Positions 27,600 to 37,254 of a stretch of DNA of 64,000 bases are shown piece by piece. The stretch lies in contig CAVONT010000001.1 in the NCBI GenBank assembly GCA_963697365.1, positions 1-64,000 of the forward strand, in the 5' to 3' direction. Source of the DNA: CAIXZV01 sp963697365. GTDB lineage: Bacteria > Chloroflexota > Limnocylindria > Limnocylindrales > CSP1-4. Made by a program: the position numbers and the translations under genes. The notes beneath the pieces were generated by a model. It made no database searches. It saw only the letters and a program-made list of their open reading frames with translations, and was not told the origin of the DNA. How positions within the stretch are numbered: position 1 is the stretch's first letter; each line of letters begins with the position of its first letter.

Positions 27600-29303
27600 C
27601 TACCGTCGCTCGCTCCAGTGCTCGAACCCCTCCACCGCCACCGGCAGCGTGGGATAGATGCGCTCCTCGTCGATCACATCGAGCAGGCCACCGCGCAGCA
27701 GTTGTGCCCGCAGGTCCTGCTTGACCCGCGCCATGGCGAACAGGACGTGCCGCTTGCGCAGGTCGCTCACCAGTTGCTGGAGCGCCTCGGCGGCGGTCAT
27801 GTCGAGCTCCACGATCGCCTCTGCGTTGAGGAGGAACCACTGGACGGGCTCGGCCTGGTCATCGACCGCCGCGAGCGCTTTGGAACGGAAGTCCTGCGCA
27901 TTCGCGAAACACAGGGGCGCGTCATAGCGGAAGACCACCAGGCCTGGGATCGTCTGGGCGTCCGGGTAGTCCTCCACGTTGTGCAGGCCGGCCAGCCCCG
28001 GCACGCGACCCAGCACGGCGGCAGGCGGCCGGGCCACCCGCGCGAACAGCTCGGCCACCGAGAGGCCGACGGCCACCATGATCCCGGCCAGCACGTCGAA
28101 CACGATGACCCCGCCAAACGCGATCACCGCGAGCGCGAACTCGGACGTCCGGAACGTCGCCAGCTTGACGATGCCGTGCACGTCGATGAGCCGGAGCGCG
28201 GCGTACACCACGATGCCGCCGAGGGCAGCCCGCGGGATGTAGGCGATCAGCCCCGGCACGGCGAGCACGACGAACGCCACGGCGATCGCGGCCACGAGCC
28301 CCGTCACCTGGCTCCGGGCCCGCATCGCATCGATGATCGCGGTACGCGAGCCGGACGCTGACAATGCGAAGCCCCCTGTCAGGCCGGCGGCCACGTTGCC
28401 GACACCCATGGCCAGGAACTCGCGGTTGGGATCGATGGTCTCCCCCGTGCGTGCGGCGAACGCGCGGCCCGTCAGCGCGACGTCGGAGTAGGCGACGAAC
28501 GTGATCGCCAGCGCGGAGCCAAGAAGTGCCGAGACGTCCGCCGGCGAGATGTCGGGGAGGGAGGGCACCGGCAGGCCCGAGGGGACCGGCCCGACGACCT
28601 TGACCCCGTACTGCTCCAGCGCGGCCGCCCAGACGAGGATCCCGCTGACCACGACGACGACGAGCGTGCCGGGCGCGAGCGGCTTGACGACCCGCAGGGT
28701 GACCAGGAACACGACGACCGCGACACCCAGCATCGTGGTCGCCCAGTTGACCTCGTCCAGGCGCCCGACGAGCTCCAGCAGACGCGCGATCGGTTCGCCG
28801 CCGGCGAACGTGATCCCGGTGATGGTGCCAAGCTGCGACGCGATCATGATCACCGCGACGCCGGCCATGTAGCCCAGCAGGATCGGCTTGGACAGGAGGT
28901 CGGCGACGAACCCCAGGCGAACCGCCCACGCCCCGATGCAGATGACGCCGACCATGATCGCGAGGCCCGCCGACAGGGCGATCCAGCGCGTCTCGTCACC
29001 GCCCGCAAGGGGCGCGACGGCTGCTGCCACCATGATCGCCGTCGCGGACTCCGGGCCCACGGACAGCTGGCGCGACGTGCCCAGGAAGAAGTAGACGACC
29101 ATCGCGATGACGGCCACCCACAGGCCGGAGACGGGCGGGACACCGGCCAGGTCTGCGTAGGCGAGGCACTGGGGCACGAGGTAGGCCGTGACGGTGATCC
29201 CGGCGAGCAGGTCCGCCCGGAACCAGGACCGGTCATAGCCGCGCAGCTGGGCCAGGCCCGCGACCACGCCTGTGTCGCGGCGCTTCTTCGCCTGTGCGGT
29301 CAT
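27600..29303 (-). CDS. SulP (SLC26) family anion transporter with STAS domain
   Basis: 567 residues. The transmembrane region (about 15-415) has SulP hallmarks: GITVTAYLVPQCLAYADLAG, GLWVAVIAMVVYFFLGTSRQ, SVGPESATAIMVA and ANREFLAMGVGN-like (DPNREFLAMGVGNVAAG). The cytosolic STAS domain occupies about 440-560, with VVFRYDAPLCFANAQDF and VELDMTAAEALQQLV. Substrate may be sulfate, bicarbonate or another anion. The start MTAQAKKRRDTG (ATG 29303) is preferred over an open upstream extension because GGTGACGAG precedes it and SulP proteins begin near this point. Confidence 0.9.
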   Translation of the reverse strand: MTAQAKKRRDTGVVAGLAQLRGYDRSWFRADLLAGITVTAYLVPQCLAYADLAGVPPVSGLWVAVIAMVVYFFLGTSRQLSVGPESATAIMVAAAVAPLAGGDETRWIALSAGLAIMVGVICIGAWAVRLGFVADLLSKPILLGYMAGVAVIMIASQLGTITGITFAGGEPIARLLELVGRLDEVNWATTMLGVAVVVFLVTLRVVKPLAPGTLVVVVVSGILVWAAALEQYGVKVVGPVPSGLPVPSLPDISPADVSALLGSALAITFVAYSDVALTGRAFAARTGETIDPNREFLAMGVGNVAAGLTGGFALSASGSRTAIIDAMRARSQVTGLVAAIAVAFVVLAVPGLIAYIPRAALGGIVVYAALRLIDVHGIVKLATFRTSEFALAVIAFGGVIVFDVLAGIMVAVGLSVAELFARVARPPAAVLGRVPGLAGLHNVEDYPDAQTIPGLVVFRYDAPLCFANAQDFRSKALAAVDDQAEPVQWFLLNAEAIVELDMTAAEALQQLVSDLRKRHVLFAMARVKQDLRAQLLRGGLLDVIDEERIYPTLPVAVEGFEHWSERR

Positions 29304-29626
29304 CTCGTCACCCGCGTGCCGCGCTTCCCGGTTTGCCCGTCCATTTCGGGACCTTGGACTCTCCGTGCGCTGTCCCGTTGTGATGGATCGTACGACTACG
29401 CGAGGCTCGCGGTCCGTGGTACGAGCAGACCGAGCGCCAGCCCCAAAACCGGCCGCCAGACCGATCCGGTAGACCCCCGAGGCACCGGATGCACGGGACA
29501 ACCGGCCAACCTGGGGAGATGGCCGGACCGCGAGCCCGCTGCTTCCCGCAACCGCGCCTTCGCGAGCCCACGCCCTCTCGCGCCGTGCCGCGGGAACTCC
29601 GAGACCCGTCGAGGCGTCGTCCGCGC

Positions 29627-30340
29627 ATGCACCGTCCGTCCGTCGCCAGCCTCCTGCTGCCCGCGCTCGTCCTGCTCGGCGTCACCGCCTGCGGCGGCCA
29701 GGCCCCGACCCCGACCCCGTCCCCGTCGCCGGCCGCCGTGGCCAGCGCGGAGGACGCGTTCGATGCGGTTCGCGTCGTGACCCCGCTCTTCGACGGCGTC
29801 GGGCCGCGGCAGGACGACGCCATCGGCCAGGCCGCGTGGTGGACCGCGACCCGCGAGGGCGACACCTGGTCCGTGGCCGTCAGCGTGGGCTGGGGCGACT
29901 GCGAGTCCGGCTGCATCGACCGCCACGAGTGGACCTGGCGCGTGACGTCCGAAGGGTCGGTCGACCTCATCGCCGAGCAGGGGTCACCGCTGGTGGACGA
30001 GGTCGTTGCGGAACTCCACGCGGATGCGGACGCCCAGGGCGTCGGGGGCATCGTCGTCGCCGGGCCAATCTGCCCCGTCGAGCAGCCCGGCGACCCTGCC
30101 TGTGCGCCGCGACCCGTGGACGGCGCCACGCTCTCGATCCAGGACGCATCCGGCAAGGAGGTCGCCCGCCACACGACGGATGCGTCGGGGCTGTACCGGA
30201 TCGCGCTTGCGCCTGGCACGTACACGCTGGTGCCGTCGGCCGTGGAGGGCTACATGGGCGGGGCATCCCCGGCGACGTTCGATGTGCTGGCGGACGCCGA
30301 GACCTGGCTGACGATCGGCTACGACACGGGCATCCGGTAG
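29627..30340 (+). CDS. Lipoprotein with C-terminal carboxypeptidase-regulatory-like (Ig-like) domain
   Basis: 237 residues. The signal peptide ends in a lipobox VTAC (Cys about 22), followed by CGGQ and a TPTPSPSP linker. The middle part (about 40-130) contains two Cys in CESGCIDRHEWTWRV. The C-terminal domain (about 155-237) has ATLSIQDASGKEVARHTTDASGLYRIALAPGTYTLVPS-like strands typical of peptidase-associated or transthyretin-like folds. It is probably a surface-anchored protein of unknown role. It converges on the pilus cassette, separated by a hairpin. Confidence 0.75.
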   Translation: MHRPSVASLLLPALVLLGVTACGGQAPTPTPSPSPAAVASAEDAFDAVRVVTPLFDGVGPRQDDAIGQAAWWTATREGDTWSVAVSVGWGDCESGCIDRHEWTWRVTSEGSVDLIAEQGSPLVDEVVAELHADADAQGVGGIVVAGPICPVEQPGDPACAPRPVDGATLSIQDASGKEVARHTTDASGLYRIALAPGTYTLVPSAVEGYMGGASPATFDVLADAETWLTIGYDTGIR

Positions 30341-30354
30341 CAGGCCTCGCCGAG

Positions 30355-30370
30355 CGGGCCGGCGGGCCCG
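30355..30370. terminator. Short GC hairpin between convergent genes
   Basis: CGGGCC (30355-30360) and GGCCCG (30365-30370) around GGCG, between a lipoprotein gene (+) and a TadG-like gene (-). Confidence 0.4.
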
Positions 30371-30418
30371 GATGAGTTGCAGCCTCGCCGCGCTCGCCGA
30401 TCTGGCCCGCGGTCCCGA

Positions 30419-31664
30419 CTACTTGATCAGCTGGATCCCGATCGCGCGGCTCGTCCTGCCGCCGCCACCGCCGAAGCCCGCACCAATTGTCCCGGTCCGG
30501 ATCACCGTCTCGAACATGCCGACGAGGCATGCCGTCGCCGGGCTGCCGGTGTCCGCGCAGATGTCGTTGGTGCCGTTGATGTAGGCCCCGTGCTCGGCAC
30601 CGATGGCGAGGCAGCGCGGGATGGATGCGTCGCACAGGCGGAAGTGGACGAAGCTCGGGATCCGGTAGTACTGGTTCGACCCGTTGCCACCAAGGTCTGC
30701 CTGCGGGGCAGCCGTAGTTGGGCGCGGTGTTGATCGCCGGGTCGGTGCTGTCCACCGTCTCGTTGGGACCCGGCTGGCAGGTGAGGTCGAACTGCGGCAC
30801 CAGCACCGTCTGGCCGTCGTACTCGCGGATCGCAGCCTCGAGCCCGGTCGAGGCCGGGTTGCCGGTCTGGGCGATCTGGTGCCACGACGGCAGCGGGACC
30901 GCCGGATTGTCCGGGGCGCTGATGCTGTCGATCACGTCCGGGACGCCACCGCCCGACTCCCAGTCCACCCAGCCGACGTTGCCGGGGCCGTTCTTGCACA
31001 GCGGCACCTTGTAGACCGTCGTGCCATCCGCGCTCCACGGCCTGCTGTTGCCGGCGACGTCGCCGCCGGTGCCTCCGCACGCGATCTGGGCCACCGGGAA
31101 GACGATCGGCAGCATCGCGCAGCCCTCGCCCTGGGAGGCCGCACACGACTCCTGGAGGAAGCCCGCCGCCGCCGTCGCCTGCATCGTGACCTCGATCGTC
31201 CGCAGACCGAGGACGTTGCTGAAGTAGGTGTCGACATCCCGGCCGGCCAGGACGATGACGCCTGACACGGGGCCGACGGTGCGGCTCGGGCAGTCGGGCG
31301 TGGTGCTGGTGTCCGCGGGCAGCCCTTCACCTACCGGTTGGGCCGTGTCGAACTTGTACACGCCGTCATCGGTGAGGCTGGCGGTGCCGTCCGACTTCAG
31401 GGGGATCCCGCAGATGTCGGTGTAGTAGGCACCCCGGACGATGATGCCGTTGGCAGCGGCACTGGCGTTGATCGCGGCGAGCACATCGGCATCCCACCCG
31501 CCGCCTGGCCTCGCCGCGCCGGCCAGCTCTCTCGCGAGCGCCAGCGCGCCTGCCTCGGCGGCTGCGTCGGCGCCGTTCTGGACCGCCCGCGAGTTCGCCC
31601 ACGCGTTGCCGCCATCGACGATGAGGCCGGTCATCCCGATCAGCACGATCATCGCCACGACCAT
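30419..31664 (-). CDS. TadG-like pilus assembly protein, cassette B (frameshift near 30705)
   Basis: About 415 residues with one extra base. The N-terminal membrane anchor VVAMIVLIGMTGLIVDGGNAW is followed by SRAVQNGADAAAEAGALALA, the Tad secretion-associated signature (GADAAA) of TadG/von Willebrand-like pilus proteins. Long extracellular portion with several Cys pairs; the end, recovered in another frame, has GSPATACLVGMFET and GIQLIK just before TAG 30419-30421. It is the last gene of cassette B and parallels the gene at 33440-34680. Homologous frame RRRSRGQALPL extends upstream of ATG 31664 without an ATG/GTG start, so the true start may be non-standard or hidden by an indel. Confidence 0.75.
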
Positions 31665-31745
31665 GAGCGGCAGGGCCTGGCCCCGGCTGCGGCGCCGGGC
31701 CGGGAGCTGCCCCGCCGGGAGCGCCCACCGGGAGCTCAGCGCCGC

Positions 31746-32252
31746 TCACGGGAACACCCGCTCCACGGGCTGCTCGGAGGTGGCGGTGAGATCGACTGGG
31801 CCGACGAGGGAGCCGATGATGGGGGTGATCGCCTGCCAGCGCGCCGACGCGGAGATCCGCGCGATGCAGCCGACGTGCAGGTCGTCCTCGGCGCAGGTGA
31901 TCGTGTCGTCCATCGGCGGCGCGTAGGTCAGCGACACGTCGTCCGGCCCGATGTTGAGCATCAGCGACGAGGACGCCGTGCACGCCCGGGCCGACCAGTG
32001 GGGCTCGTCGAGGTGCTCGATCGGCATATCCTCGTTGCACGACGTCACGGTGTCCGGCGGTTTCAGCTGGTTCACGGCGGCGACCCGCGAGCCGTGGCGC
32101 ACGGCGTTGACGAGCGCGTTCTGGGCGACCACCAGACGACCCATGTCCACCGCGGCGATGATCAGGAACACCATCACGGGCGCGAGGAGCGCGAACTCGA
32201 CCAGGCCCTGACCGCGGTCGGGGAGCCGGTGCAGACGGCGCAGCCTGCTCAC
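31746..32252 (-). CDS. TadE-like pseudopilin, cassette B
   Basis: 168 residues from GTG 32252, whose first bases overlap the TGA of the preceding gene (GTGA), indicating coupling. The N-terminus RGQGLVEFALLAPVMVFLII is the TadE type, with the conserved E after the processing region and a single membrane helix. The remainder contains Cys residues and ends SEQPVERVFP. In Tad systems such minor pseudopilins are processed by a prepilin peptidase; no tadV, tadA, tadB or tadC gene lies in the window. Confidence 0.8.
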   Translation of the reverse strand: MSRLRRLHRLPDRGQGLVEFALLAPVMVFLIIAAVDMGRLVVAQNALVNAVRHGSRVAAVNQLKPPDTVTSCNEDMPIEHLDEPHWSARACTASSSLMLNIGPDDVSLTYAPPMDDTITCAEDDLHVGCIARISASARWQAITPIIGSLVGPVDLTATSEQPVERVFP

Positions 32253-33199
32253 CTGGGCGCCCAGGTCACGGTCATCGCCGTCGAGTCGCACGGCAGCTCC
32301 TGCCCGGGGAACACCGACTGCGAGGTGACGGTGCCCCGGTCGTTCTTGCCCACCAGCGGGTTGAACAGCAGGGTCGTTGTGAAGTCGGCACCGTCGATGG
32401 TCCTGCGGTTCCCGATGTACTTGCCGGGGCCCCACTTGTACGGGGCGTTCTCGATCGTCCAGCCGACCAGGTTGGGCACCGACGCAGGGAGCCGGGGTCG
32501 GCGTGGGCGTGGGCGACGGGGCGGCTGTCGGCGTCGGGCGTGGGTGTCGCGAGGGGATCGGGCGTGACGTCCGGATCCGGCGTCGCGGTCGGCTCCGGCG
32601 TGGGTTCGGGCGTCGTCGAGGGCGGCGGCGTCCCGTCGTCGTCATCCCACCACCACCACCACCAGGGCAGTGGCGTGGGAGTCGGCATGTTGAGAACCGC
32701 CCCGCTGCGGATGGGGAAGGCGGCACTCGCCGACACCGGCAGCGGGTTCGGCAGGATCGCACTGATCACGGGTGTCAGCAGCCCGAAGGAGCAGCTCACG
32801 GTCACCGTGACCGGCATGCCGATGTTGTTGATGCCGTTCGGCCCGTCCGGGAACGACGGCAGCGGCAGCGTCTCGGGCAGGGTGCAGTTGATCCCGTCGG
32901 CCTGCTGCTCGAGCTGGCGCTCGTACTCGCCCTGCGCCGTGACGTCCGGGTTGTGGGAGCTCCACGCCTCCGGGTTCTCGGCCGCGAAGTTCGCGCCAAC
33001 CCGGGCCGCGTTGTGGAGGTCGACCCAGCCGAGGAACACGCGCCCGAAGTCGAGACCGGCCAGCGACGATGAGCAGCACGACCGGCAGGATCAGCGAGAA
33101 CTCCACCAGCGACTGGCCGGAGCGCGGCCGCCCTCTTCGGGGCGGCGGCACCGGGCGCAGTCGGGCGCGGCGCTGGTTGGTGGAAGGCTCGTGTGCCAT
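32249..33199 (-). CDS. TadE-like protein with Pro-rich spacer and C-terminal PASTA-like domain, cassette B (frameshifts)
   Basis: About 316 residues. The N-terminus GRPRSGQSLVEFSLILPVVLLIVA is TadE-like. After a break near 33065 it continues GWVDLHNAARVGANFAAENPEAW, closely matching the paralogue at 36534. The middle carries an odd block of six Trp followed by four Asp, then TPEPTPEPTATPDPD repeats. After breaks near 32560 and 32480 the protein ends with a PASTA-like module beginning VPNLVGWTIENAPYKWG and containing two DTT/DST-type strands. The gene starts cassette B; about 240 bases separate it from the end of cassette A and may hold a promoter. Confidence 0.75.
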
Positions 33200-33439
33200 C
33201 GGAAAGCTGGCATCCCCCGGCGTGGTGGCTGTCCTCGCAGCCTAGGGGGAGCACGATGCGGCCGCCACCTTACGCTGGGGCTTGCGAGCGGGGGAGCCGA
33301 TAGTCCTAGCGCAGGAGCCGAGTACTGCCGTCGGCCACGCGGCTTGGCGGATACCGAACCCGGTAGGCCGACGAGCCGTACAACCGCAGAGCGCAGGATT
33401 GCAGTCCTCCGCTGCGTGGCCTAAGGTCGGGGCAACAGC

Positions 33440-34680
33440 CTACCGGATCAGCTGGATCCCGATCGGCGTGACACCGGGCGTGATTTCCCCGCCCGGAACG
33501 ATTGGCCCTGCCGTCACGTAGTTCACGAACCAGCCCTTCAGGCACCCGGCAAACCCGGCTCCTCAAGTACCTGCATCGAGCACCGGAGGCGAGCCTGGTG
33601 CAGCCATGCACTCATCGAGATTGCTGCCCTGCACGTACACGTGTTCGATGTAGAACACGGCCAGCGTGTGGACGAAGTACCAGTTGTTGCTGCCGACTGG
33701 GTCAGCACCCGGCTTCGTACAGATGCCATCGTCGCCTGGATCCTGCCGACAGGTTTGGTTGTACAGGGGGATCAGAACAGGCTGTCGCCAGTGCTGCAGC
33801 AGCTCGTCTTCGACGCTGTTGGCGTTTCCCGTCTGCGTCTGGAACCAGTCCGGGAGGTCGATGGTGGTGTTGAGGGGACCCTCGATCTCATCCGCCAAGT
33901 TCATCCCGTCCATGAGGTCGACGCCAGCCGAACGCACCGGTTCCGTCGCCCGAACCCTTGCAGAGCGGGAGGACCGCCATCGAGTCCTCGTCTCCCTTCA
34001 CCCCCCCGAATCGAGCCTCCGGGCAGGTACTCAGCAGAGACAATGGGCCAGTACTCGTCTCCGGGATCGGCGCCCTCGGGGGGTGGCCCAATCCATGTCC
34101 AGTTCCCCGGGATCAGATTGCCCTTGCTGTCGCACTGGTATGGGCTGATGGGGAACGTGACGGGCAGAAGCGCGCACCCGTCCTCATCCTCCACGCACTC
34201 GCCGCTAAGGGCGCCGGCGACCACCGTCGCATCCGCACTCGCGCTGAGGGTGTCCCTGCCGAGAAGACGCGCGAAACTGGTGCCGACCACGCGACTCCCG
34301 GTGACGTGGACCCCACGGGCTCCGTCGGGGATCGCAGCGGCCGAAGCAACGACCGGTTCGCCTATGGGAACGCCGTAGTCGTCGGTGTACTCGGCCTCGT
34401 AGGCGGTCAGGTTGTTTCTCGCCGCCGTCTGTTGGACGGCGGAGAACACGGCACCTTGTGTACGCGCCTTCCCGGAGAGGTTCTCGGCGATGATGATCGT
34501 GCCGGCGTTCGACGCGGCATCCGCTCCATTCTGCGCGATCCGCTGCTGCGCGAATAGGTTGCTGCCCTCGATGACCAAGGCGAGCATGGCGATGATCGCG
34601 AATATCCCGAGCACGAACAGCACCAGGATCTGACCACTGTCTGACCTGGGTTCACGCCGGGTGTATTTCGTGGGGGTCAT
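33440..34680 (-). CDS. TadG-like pilus assembly protein, cassette A (frameshifts and an in-frame TGA)
   Basis: About 413 residues. The N-terminus SGQILVLFVLGIFAIIAMLA is a membrane anchor followed by IEGSNLFAQQRIAQNGADAASNAG, matching its cassette-B paralogue. Breaks near 34005 (a run of seven C) and 33948 shift the frame, and a TGA at 33563-33565 interrupts it. Beyond the TGA the same frame continues CLKGWFVNYVTAG to PIGIQLIR and TAG 33440-33442, paralleling GIQLIK in cassette B. The TGA is therefore likely an error or a paired-indel artefact. GGAGCAAG precedes ATG 34680. Confidence 0.7.
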
Positions 34681-34706
34681 GGCTGTACTTGCTCCGGGTG
34701 TCTTGT

Positions 34707-35239
34707 CTACGGCTGCTTGGGACAGCGGTCGGCTGTGGAGTAGGCGCCGAGCGAGGTGTTGGGGCACTTGAACTCGACGACCTGCTCCGACCTCGCGGAG
34801 AGCTGGATCTCCTCGAAGGCACTGGCGTTCCCGCGGATCGCCAACCCCAGGATCGACGACAGCGGCGTGGATCGTCTTCCAGGTCGCTTTGGCCTCGACC
34901 ACCGCGACACATCCAACGGGGACATCGACGCCAGGACAGGGATCGTTCCCTTTGACGTCGTCGCTGTCGGGAGACGGGCGCCAGTAGGGCGTCAGGCTAG
35001 CCGGGTCCGTCTCGATATTCTACCCCGAAGGCCATCGCCTGGGCCCTTTCGGCGATCATGTCGCTTGTCTTGATTGACGACGGCAAGTCGCGCGGCATCT
35101 CGAACTGCGTTCGTCAGGCCATTGGAGATGAACACCGCACGCCCCAGGTCGATAGCGCGAGAAAGATGATCAGGAAGATTGGCAGGACAATGGCGAATTC
35201 AGCCAGCGTCTGCCCGCGCGTCGACGAGTTGCGCACCAT
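34707..35239 (-). CDS. TadE-like pseudopilin, cassette A (multiple frameshifts)
   Basis: About 177 residues. ATG 35239 overlaps the TGA of the upstream gene by one base (TGATG). The N-terminus STRGQTLAEFAIVLPIFLIIFLAL is TadE-like, followed in another frame by AVFISNGLTNAVRDAARLAVV, the counterpart of ALVNAVRHGSRVAAV in cassette B. Further breaks near 35085, 35010 and 34857 are needed before SSILGLAIRGNASAFEEIQL and the end CPNTSLGAYSTADRCPKQP. Four indels in 530 bases make this the worst-preserved small gene of the window. Confidence 0.65.
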
Positions 35240-36534
35240 CACGGTCCCACCGTGATCGTCGAGTCGCAGCCGTCGGGTTGCGGATCGATGACGCCGCCCA
35301 AGAGGGACTGGTAATTGATCTTGTAGTCGTTCTTGCCCGGGAGTGATAGCACCTGCGTCGTGAACCCGGCTTGACTCCAGAGCGTTTGCGCTGCGCTCAA
35401 CTTCTTGTTCCCGAAGTCAGGCACGGTACATACGGGAGGTGTTATTACGACATATGCCAACTTGGTGAGCTGATCGATGCCACTGCTTTCGTCTGTCACG
35501 ACGAGGCGCACCGCGTAGACACCTTCGTTCTGGTATTTCCAGGTGACCGACGCCTGGTCCGGCCCTTCGAACTCGTAACTGGGTGTGCTGCCGTCGTAGT
35601 CAACGTCCCACTGATAGTTCGTGTAGACGACGTCGCCAGCTCGTACGTCGACGAAGTCGAAGTCGACAGTCAACGGACTCGATCCGAACCGCGGTGCTGC
35701 AACGAACTCGGCGATCGGTCCACTCTCGGGTGGCACGTCGACGGTGATGTAGCCCGTTTTCGTTTCGGTGTCGGAGCCTCCCAGGCCGCCAGCCCGCAGG
35801 GACACGGTGAACGTGCAACTTTCACCTGGCAGTACAGAGGCTAGGCAGGAGTACCTGACAACGTGAGGTCCGACACCAGTGGCTGTCCCATTGCCGAAGT
35901 TCCAGTCCCACGTCGCTGCGCTCGTGGATCTGTCGAAGAAGGACACCTCTAGCGGTGATTCAGGGGTTCCATAGCCCGATTGGGGCGATCCAACGAAGTC
36001 CGCGACGGGCGGGGACAGTGTCACCCCACCCCCACCGGGCACTTCGGCCACCACGCCCTCGCGAATCGGGTAGACGACGTCAGCCGTGAGGTCGACGGTC
36101 TCACCGAGGACAGAGGAGATGATCGGCGTGATGATCCCGAATTCGCACTTGACACGGACCTCAACGCGTTGCCCAAGCGAGAAGCCGCCATCGACGAACT
36201 CGGGGTCGTAGAGGTTCCCGTTGTCATTGCGGACCAGGTCGCAGTTGATGGCTGACGCGTCGTTCTCCATCATGTTCTGGTAGCGAGCAAGGGTGGCGGC
36301 ATCCTGCGGCGAAGCCCAGGCGCTCGCGTGTTCGGCGGCAAATCCCGCTCCTACGCGAGCCATCTGTTGCATGTTCACGTAGCCCAGGTAGATCCGGCCG
36401 AAGTCAACCACAAAGAGCAGCATCAGCAGGAGGACCGGCAAGACCAGCGCAAGTTCCGCCAAAGCTTGGCCGCGGGTCTTCCACCCGCTGTCTGCGGAAC
36501 TGGGTGATCGACTTCGTCCAATCAGGTTGGGCAT
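35239..36534 (-). CDS. TadE-like protein with PKD domains and C-terminal PASTA-like domain, cassette A
   Basis: 431 residues, uninterrupted. TadE-like N-terminus TRGQALAELALVLPVLLLMLLFVVDFGRIYLGYVNMQQ. Residues about 60-190 are shared with the cassette-B paralogue (ARVGAGFAAEHASAW, FGIITPIISSVLG). Two PKD-like domains follow: one with DWNFGNGTATGVG (about 220-300) and one with FDFVDVRAGD...YEVFEG (about 300-385). The C-terminus is a PASTA-like module starting VCTVPDFGNKKLSAAQTLW and ending CDSTITVGP. PKD and PASTA modules usually bind glycans or peptidoglycan, so this pseudopilin-like protein may tether the assembly to the wall (inference). Start ATG 36534 is preceded by GGGGGAGTG. Confidence 0.85.
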   Translation of the reverse strand: MPNLIGRSRSPSSADSGWKTRGQALAELALVLPVLLLMLLFVVDFGRIYLGYVNMQQMARVGAGFAAEHASAWASPQDAATLARYQNMMENDASAINCDLVRNDNGNLYDPEFVDGGFSLGQRVEVRVKCEFGIITPIISSVLGETVDLTADVVYPIREGVVAEVPGGGGVTLSPPVADFVGSPQSGYGTPESPLEVSFFDRSTSAATWDWNFGNGTATGVGPHVVRYSCLASVLPGESCTFTVSLRAGGLGGSDTETKTGYITVDVPPESGPIAEFVAAPRFGSSPLTVDFDFVDVRAGDVVYTNYQWDVDYDGSTPSYEFEGPDQASVTWKYQNEGVYAVRLVVTDESSGIDQLTKLAYVVITPPVCTVPDFGNKKLSAAQTLWSQAGFTTQVLSLPGKNDYKINYQSLLGGVIDPQPDGCDSTITVGP

Positions 36535-36701
36535 CACTGATCTGCACTCCCCCGGCAGGCGGTTTTCCAGATGTTTCCCGGTACTATCGTGGTAGTACCT
36601 TGCAGGGTACCTTTCATAGGTGCGGACGCGCACCGCCCCCCGGCGGGTCAGGGTACGAAGGCACCATTGCGGCCGGGTCGCCAGGCGACGAACCTGCAGC
36701 C
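36535..36701. promoter_or_regulatory. Divergent intergenic region driving pilus cassette A and a small membrane gene
   Basis: 167 bases between ATG 36534 (-) and ATG 36702 (+). It is AT-richer than its surroundings (ttttccagatgtttcccggtactatcg) and must hold the cassette promoter, but I cannot assign a box with confidence. Confidence 0.35.
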
Positions 36702-36923
36702 ATGAAGAAGCGCGTAGTTGCTGGCCTCCTCTGGTTCTTCACGACGTGGTACCTGTGGGGTGCGATTGCGAGCGTCACCGGCATTGCAGCTGCCGCTGGG
36801 CCACTCCTCGGCATGGGTGTTGCGCTGCTAGTCGCGGGCGACCCGCTCGGGTGGATCTGGTGCGGCAAGTCCGTTGACCTAGCCGTCGTCGCACCCCCGC
36901 TCCAACGCTCCGAGCCCGCATAG
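36702..36923 (+). CDS. Small two-helix membrane protein
   Basis: 73 residues starting MKKRVVAGLLWFFTTWYLWG. Positively charged N-terminus, then two hydrophobic segments (about 5-25 and 28-50) separated by a short Gly/Ala stretch, then a hydrophilic tail. No family recognised. It is divergent from the pilus cassette and could be an accessory membrane protein. The start is chosen at ATG 36702 because the upstream in-frame region is not protein-like. Confidence 0.6.
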   Translation: MKKRVVAGLLWFFTTWYLWGAIASVTGIAAAAGPLLGMGVALLVAGDPLGWIWCGKSVDLAVVAPPLQRSEPA

Positions 36924-37254
36924 CGACTGTGCCGTCCTCAGGGAACGGCGGCAGCAACCCGCGGGCTGTGCGTAATTGCCCTCCTTCTCTGCGCGGGAGC
37001 AGTGCCAGCGTGGCGGCCGACCTAGTGGAACGTGCCATTCTGGTGCGGTCTGCAGCGGGGTTCCCCGCGTCCCGCCAGGAGGCTTCCCCAGGGCGCGAGT
37101 TCGGCTAGCCTCCTCTGGCGGTGGCGGGCAGCGAGACGGTGAACAATCCCCCGGAGCAGCGGTGTGCGTGCCGTCTGCCGGTCGCATGCTCGGGTAGGCG
37201 GGCGGCGACCGGACCGGTACCAGCATCCCTGGCCCTCCGAGTCTGGCGCTGGTC
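36924..37254. other. Intergenic region without a supported feature
   Basis: Between the small membrane gene (+) and the end of the histidine kinase gene (-). I see no gene, repeat or convincing hairpin here. Confidence 0.4.

Noticed and set aside
33563..33565. Selenocysteine at the in-frame TGA of the TadG-like gene
   Set aside because: No SECIS-like hairpin directly after the TGA, the paralogue has no Cys/Sec at this place, and indels nearby give a simpler explanation.
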